Source: Bacteroidia bacterium (GTDB taxonomy: Bacteria; Bacteroidota; Bacteroidia; J057). Taken from it: 64,000 nt of DNA. Shown piece by piece: positions 62,501 to 64,000 of this stretch; the stretch's first letter is position 1; each line of letters starts with the position of its first letter. A program made the position numbers and the translations under genes. Under the pieces are notes generated by a model. It was not told the DNA's origin. It ran no database searches and worked only from the letters and a program-made list of their open reading frames with translations. The stretch spans positions 248,001-312,000 of the forward strand of contig JALEFZ010000088.1 in the NCBI GenBank assembly GCA_022760475.1, in the 5' to 3' direction.

Positions 62501-63680
62501 CAGTATCTCAGCCAACCCCGGTGGACAGTCAGAAGGCTGGACAGGGAATGGAGCTATGGGAAGTGCTTCCTACCTAAAAGCCACTCATCAGTTAACACCA
62601 AATCTAATTGGTCAAGCTGATGTTCGTTTTCGATTGGCCTTTGCTGCTGATAGTGCCATTCAGTTTGACGGCTTTGCCTTCGATGATTTTGTCTTGGCAT
62701 CTCCACCTGTTGTCGATCTAGGAAATGATTTTGCTACTTTTTGTAATGGAAGTAGCCTGGATGCAGGAAATTCAGGCAGCTCATACCTTTGGTCAACCGG
62801 GGATACAACTCAAGTTCTTGAAATAAAAAATGATAGCAGCCTAACTTTTGAAGACAGCCTGATTTTCGTAAAGGTGACCAATGAGTTTGGCCTTAGTACA
62901 ACAGATTCCATCATCATTGACATCGCCACAGGCTCTGCGGCTACGGTTTCAGGCTTTCAGCTTACTGATGCGGCTTGTTTCAACGACTCTACGGGGAATA
63001 TAGACATAGAGGTTTCGGGTGCTGCAGGCCCCTTTACTTTCCTTTGGAGCAATGGGGCTACAACTGAAGATTTATCAGATGTACCTGTGGGGACCTATTC
63101 TGTATTCATTACGGATAGCTTGGGCTGTAGCTTTGAATCGGCAGACTTTGAAGTTGCTTTTGTAGACTCATTACCTGAGATTCCACGAATTTCACAGGTG
63201 GGATTAATTGGTTCTAATGTAAGTTTTGAAACGGATATGATAGATGGAGGAGGCTACCTGTGGGACTTCGGAGACAATTCCACGCCTTCAACAGAACAGA
63301 ATCCTACCCATTTGTATGTCAATAATGGCATCTATGTAGTTACCCTCACGGTGATAAATGACTGTGGAAGCACGCTTGCAAAAGATACTGTTTTTATGGG
63401 GACTGTTGGTTTGGAGACTGCTCTTCAACCAGACTTAAAAGTATTTCCTAATCCTAATAGGGGACAGTTTTCCATAAAGTTGGAGAATATCAACTCAAGC
63501 CCCTTGGCTCTTAGGCTTAGAAGCATGAATGGTGCGATTGTTCACCAACAGGAGTTGCCGCGTCCGTCTTTGGATAAGCCTATGGTGGTATCTATGTCCA
63601 AGTTTATTGCCTCTGGTGTTTACATTTTGGAGATACTTCAAGAGGGAAGGGTGTATCGTGAGCGAATTAGAATTCGATGA
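59511..63680 (+). CDS. Large T9SS-secreted multi-domain surface protein
   Basis: The 1389-residue protein has a Sec signal peptide ending EAQ (residue 20). It carries four MAM/jelly-roll-like domains starting near residues 25, 303, 589 and 881, each opening with an (E/D)(N/D)F(D/S) motif and two of them nearly parallel in sequence (ESIIDL...IDDVSVF and DKRIVDL...IDDIVI). Next come a SprB-type repeat at about 1155-1215, a PKD domain at about 1225-1290 (YLWDFGDNS) and a type A sorting domain at about 1310-1389 beginning VFPNPNRGQF. It is exported by the type IX system, cleaved at the C-terminal domain and attached to the surface. No enzymatic domain is visible; adhesion is likely. Confidence 0.88.
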   Translation: MKRLLLATAFLLASMILEAQVNLLSEDFSGTTGTTPPTGWIQDVITGDPNVDLWSFANPGMRALTAPFSSPVAIFDSDNYSNNSQAEDVALESPQFSTLGQNTVFLEFDHYFRALMPSAYHVEVFNGSSWVSVLSGTAETANPEHELINVSAQIANIPNAAIRFRYEGNYTWYWIIDNISVFSAGNTDIRVSAIDSLNSSCSFATNEKVSVQIENLGTSAQSSFDLAFSLNGAAAVIESYNGPAILPGATGTYTFSNTIDLSLAGTYNLKAYTILTGDANNSNDTTSNGFQNLGSTPNSLPYFENFDSFTTGTTGVLVNGWTNVGDYDWWANSGTTPTSTTGPSGDNTSGTGIYLYTEATSQASGDHFILRSPCIDLSANAFLSYHYHMFGPDMGSLEVFVVANGVRTRIDSIGGQQQSNNSDLWRESIIDLASFNGETILLEFQATIGGGFDSDFAIDDVSVFIPSGKDLAITSRLIPQDSVDCFTAMETVAIAITNNGADTLDFSIDSVLLNLILAGSNTGAYPMNLNSGKLAPLQQMQLDFTGVDLSNPGITSLRTGFALAGDVQPTNDSIRFELQTIPPFAIPFFENFDGFTVDTFGVFPTGWRNLTTASRIWFANNGNTITPQTGPNGDHTTGNGVYLYTEATLPAIEGDIFRLQSPCVDLSSASIPELSYYYHMFGAGIGRLDVFLLANGIATQIDSIVGQQQSSSFDPFDKRIVDLSSFSGIIRIEFRATRGPSVLGDIAIDDIVIRDASRPDLALVNAFNANGPFDFGCFSNSEAFSVEVKNNGDTLDLAMNPAKILIKGNGANSILDSIILNAGFFLAGESRTLTFNNLNLGIAGNTDLQFTVSTSIDPVRGNDSLKLNVLTQGQVSAFPYSENFDNGNGGFAAGGERSSWALGMPDKTVIRGTTSGSAAWTTGGLGTSSYNINENSAVYSPCFDFRNAPGNLHVLFSYWINAETNFDGAVMQTSIDSGQTWQNVGMNGDPNNWYNSNSISANPGGQSEGWTGNGAMGSASYLKATHQLTPNLIGQADVRFRLAFAADSAIQFDGFAFDDFVLASPPVVDLGNDFATFCNGSSLDAGNSGSSYLWSTGDTTQVLEIKNDSSLTFEDSLIFVKVTNEFGLSTTDSIIIDIATGSAATVSGFQLTDAACFNDSTGNIDIEVSGAAGPFTFLWSNGATTEDLSDVPVGTYSVFITDSLGCSFESADFEVAFVDSLPEIPRISQVGLIGSNVSFETDMIDGGGYLWDFGDNSTPSTEQNPTHLYVNNGIYVVTLTVINDCGSTLAKDTVFMGTVGLETALQPDLKVFPNPNRGQFSIKLENINSSPLALRLRSMNGAIVHQQELPRPSLDKPMVVSMSKFIASGVYILEILQEGRVYRERIRIR

Positions 63681-63769
63681 GGTTATGATTATTTACATTT
63701 TGGAGATATGTCAAGATGAAATACCCTATCGTTAGGTGAATTCGGATTCAAGTAGGCTTTAAGACAACC

Positions 63770-63799
63770 ACCCTGTCAGGGTTATAACCCTGACAGGGT
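63770..63799. repeat. Dispersed palindromic repeat, copy 2
   Basis: Arms 63770-63784 and 63785-63799 are exact reverse complements, 15 bases each, with no spacer. The core equals that of the 40361-40398 copy. It lies in the convergent space between the T9SS protein gene and the DtxR-type gene. Confidence 0.9.
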
Positions 63800-63815
63800 T
63801 CCATTTATTTAGCCC

Positions 63816-64000
63816 CTACAATTCCACCACAAGTATCTGCTTGGATACCTTTTCCGAGATGTGTAGTTCCTTGCCTCCTTCCAAGCTCAAGGTCATGGAT
63901 TGATCGTAGGAGAGCTTAGACTTGACCTCCAGTTGAGTCCCAATACGTAGTCCACTGGCATCTAGGTATTGCAGAAAATCTGAAGAGTCATCGGTCACCC
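63816..64000 (-). CDS. C-terminal part of a DtxR/MntR-family metalloregulator (partial)
   Basis: About 61 residues are visible at the end of a minus-strand gene that runs out of the window, so the N-terminal winged-helix is missing. The segment TDDSSDFLQYLDASGLRIG and the SH3/FeoA-like strand pattern ending HISEKVSKQILV match the C-terminal domain of DtxR-type regulators of iron or manganese. Only the tail is seen, so the metal is unknown. Confidence 0.65.
   Translation of the reverse strand, partial: VTDDSSDFLQYLDASGLRIGTQLEVKSKLSYDQSMTLSLEGGKELHISEKVSKQILVVEL

Noticed and set aside
40361-63799. The three palindromic repeats as a CRISPR array
   Set aside because: They are kilobases apart, lack regular spacers and have no cas genes nearby.

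Overview
The window is about 43-45% GC by eye and codes densely for a member of the phylum Bacteroidota. The supporting markers are a type IX secretion (T9SS) type A C-terminal sorting domain, a SprB-type repeat, an LruC-domain lipoprotein, a DUF2851 protein, a PD40/OmpA protein built like PorE, the long Bacteroidota form of amidophosphoribosyltransferase, and almost no Shine-Dalgarno sequences. The order or genus cannot be fixed from sequence alone. There are no rRNA or tRNA genes, insertion sequences, prophage or CRISPR arrays. This is a chromosomal segment, not an island.

Layout. 1-5.4 kb: end of an exopolysaccharide locus (half-length TolC-like protein, Wzc/GNVR-type chain-length protein with a degenerate kinase domain, two GT-B glycosyltransferases). 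5.5-7.5 kb: LruC lipoprotein. 7.9-10.8 kb: purine salvage (hpt) divergent from de novo purine synthesis (purF-like). 10.9-16.1 kb: family 2 glycosyltransferase, S9 peptidase lipoprotein, an exported unknown, an NDP-sugar epimerase/decarboxylase. 16.1-20.8 kb: sucA and an S41 peptidase. 20.9-26.3 kb: two overlapping small membrane paralogs, a lipoprotein, an exported VWA protein and a PD40/OmpA protein. 26.3-31.7 kb: Na+/solute symporter, DUF2851, membrane-anchored patatin.

The centrepiece is 32.1-40.2 kb: a co-directional cox cluster in the order coxM-S-L-G-D-E-F for an aerobic molybdenum-copper carbon monoxide dehydrogenase. CoxL carries the form I active-site motif AYRCSFR, so this looks like a true CO dehydrogenase and not a generic xanthine-dehydrogenase homologue. 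The XdhC-like CoxF is fused to a Cys-rich YHS metal-binding domain, and a small Cys-rich membrane protein lies 22 bp upstream of coxM. CoxM/S/L would oxidise CO, CoxG would link the enzyme to the membrane quinone pool, and CoxD/E/F would mature the Mo-Cu centre.

40.4-43.9 kb: a perfect 38-bp palindrome, a RelE/ParE-type toxin-antitoxin pair, a CPBP-family protein lacking its expected catalytic residues, a MOSC protein and a beta-barrel protein. 44-50.9 kb: mscL, a beta-barrel protein, dxs, two tandem paralogous outer-membrane proteins and a lipoprotein. 51-59.4 kb: xerD, an orphan nuoJ, a SUKH protein, a large acyl-CoA oxidase-like protein, a TPR histidine kinase with a LytTR regulator, and an ankyrin protein. 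59.5-64 kb: a 1389-residue T9SS cargo protein and the tail of a DtxR-family regulator.

A palindromic repeat family (40361-40398, 59041-59057, 63770-63799) sits between genes. A G10 tract in the OmpA-family gene (25529-25538) could be a phase-variation site. Most intrinsic terminators are clear hairpins; one at 14070-14105 runs directly into the next start codon.
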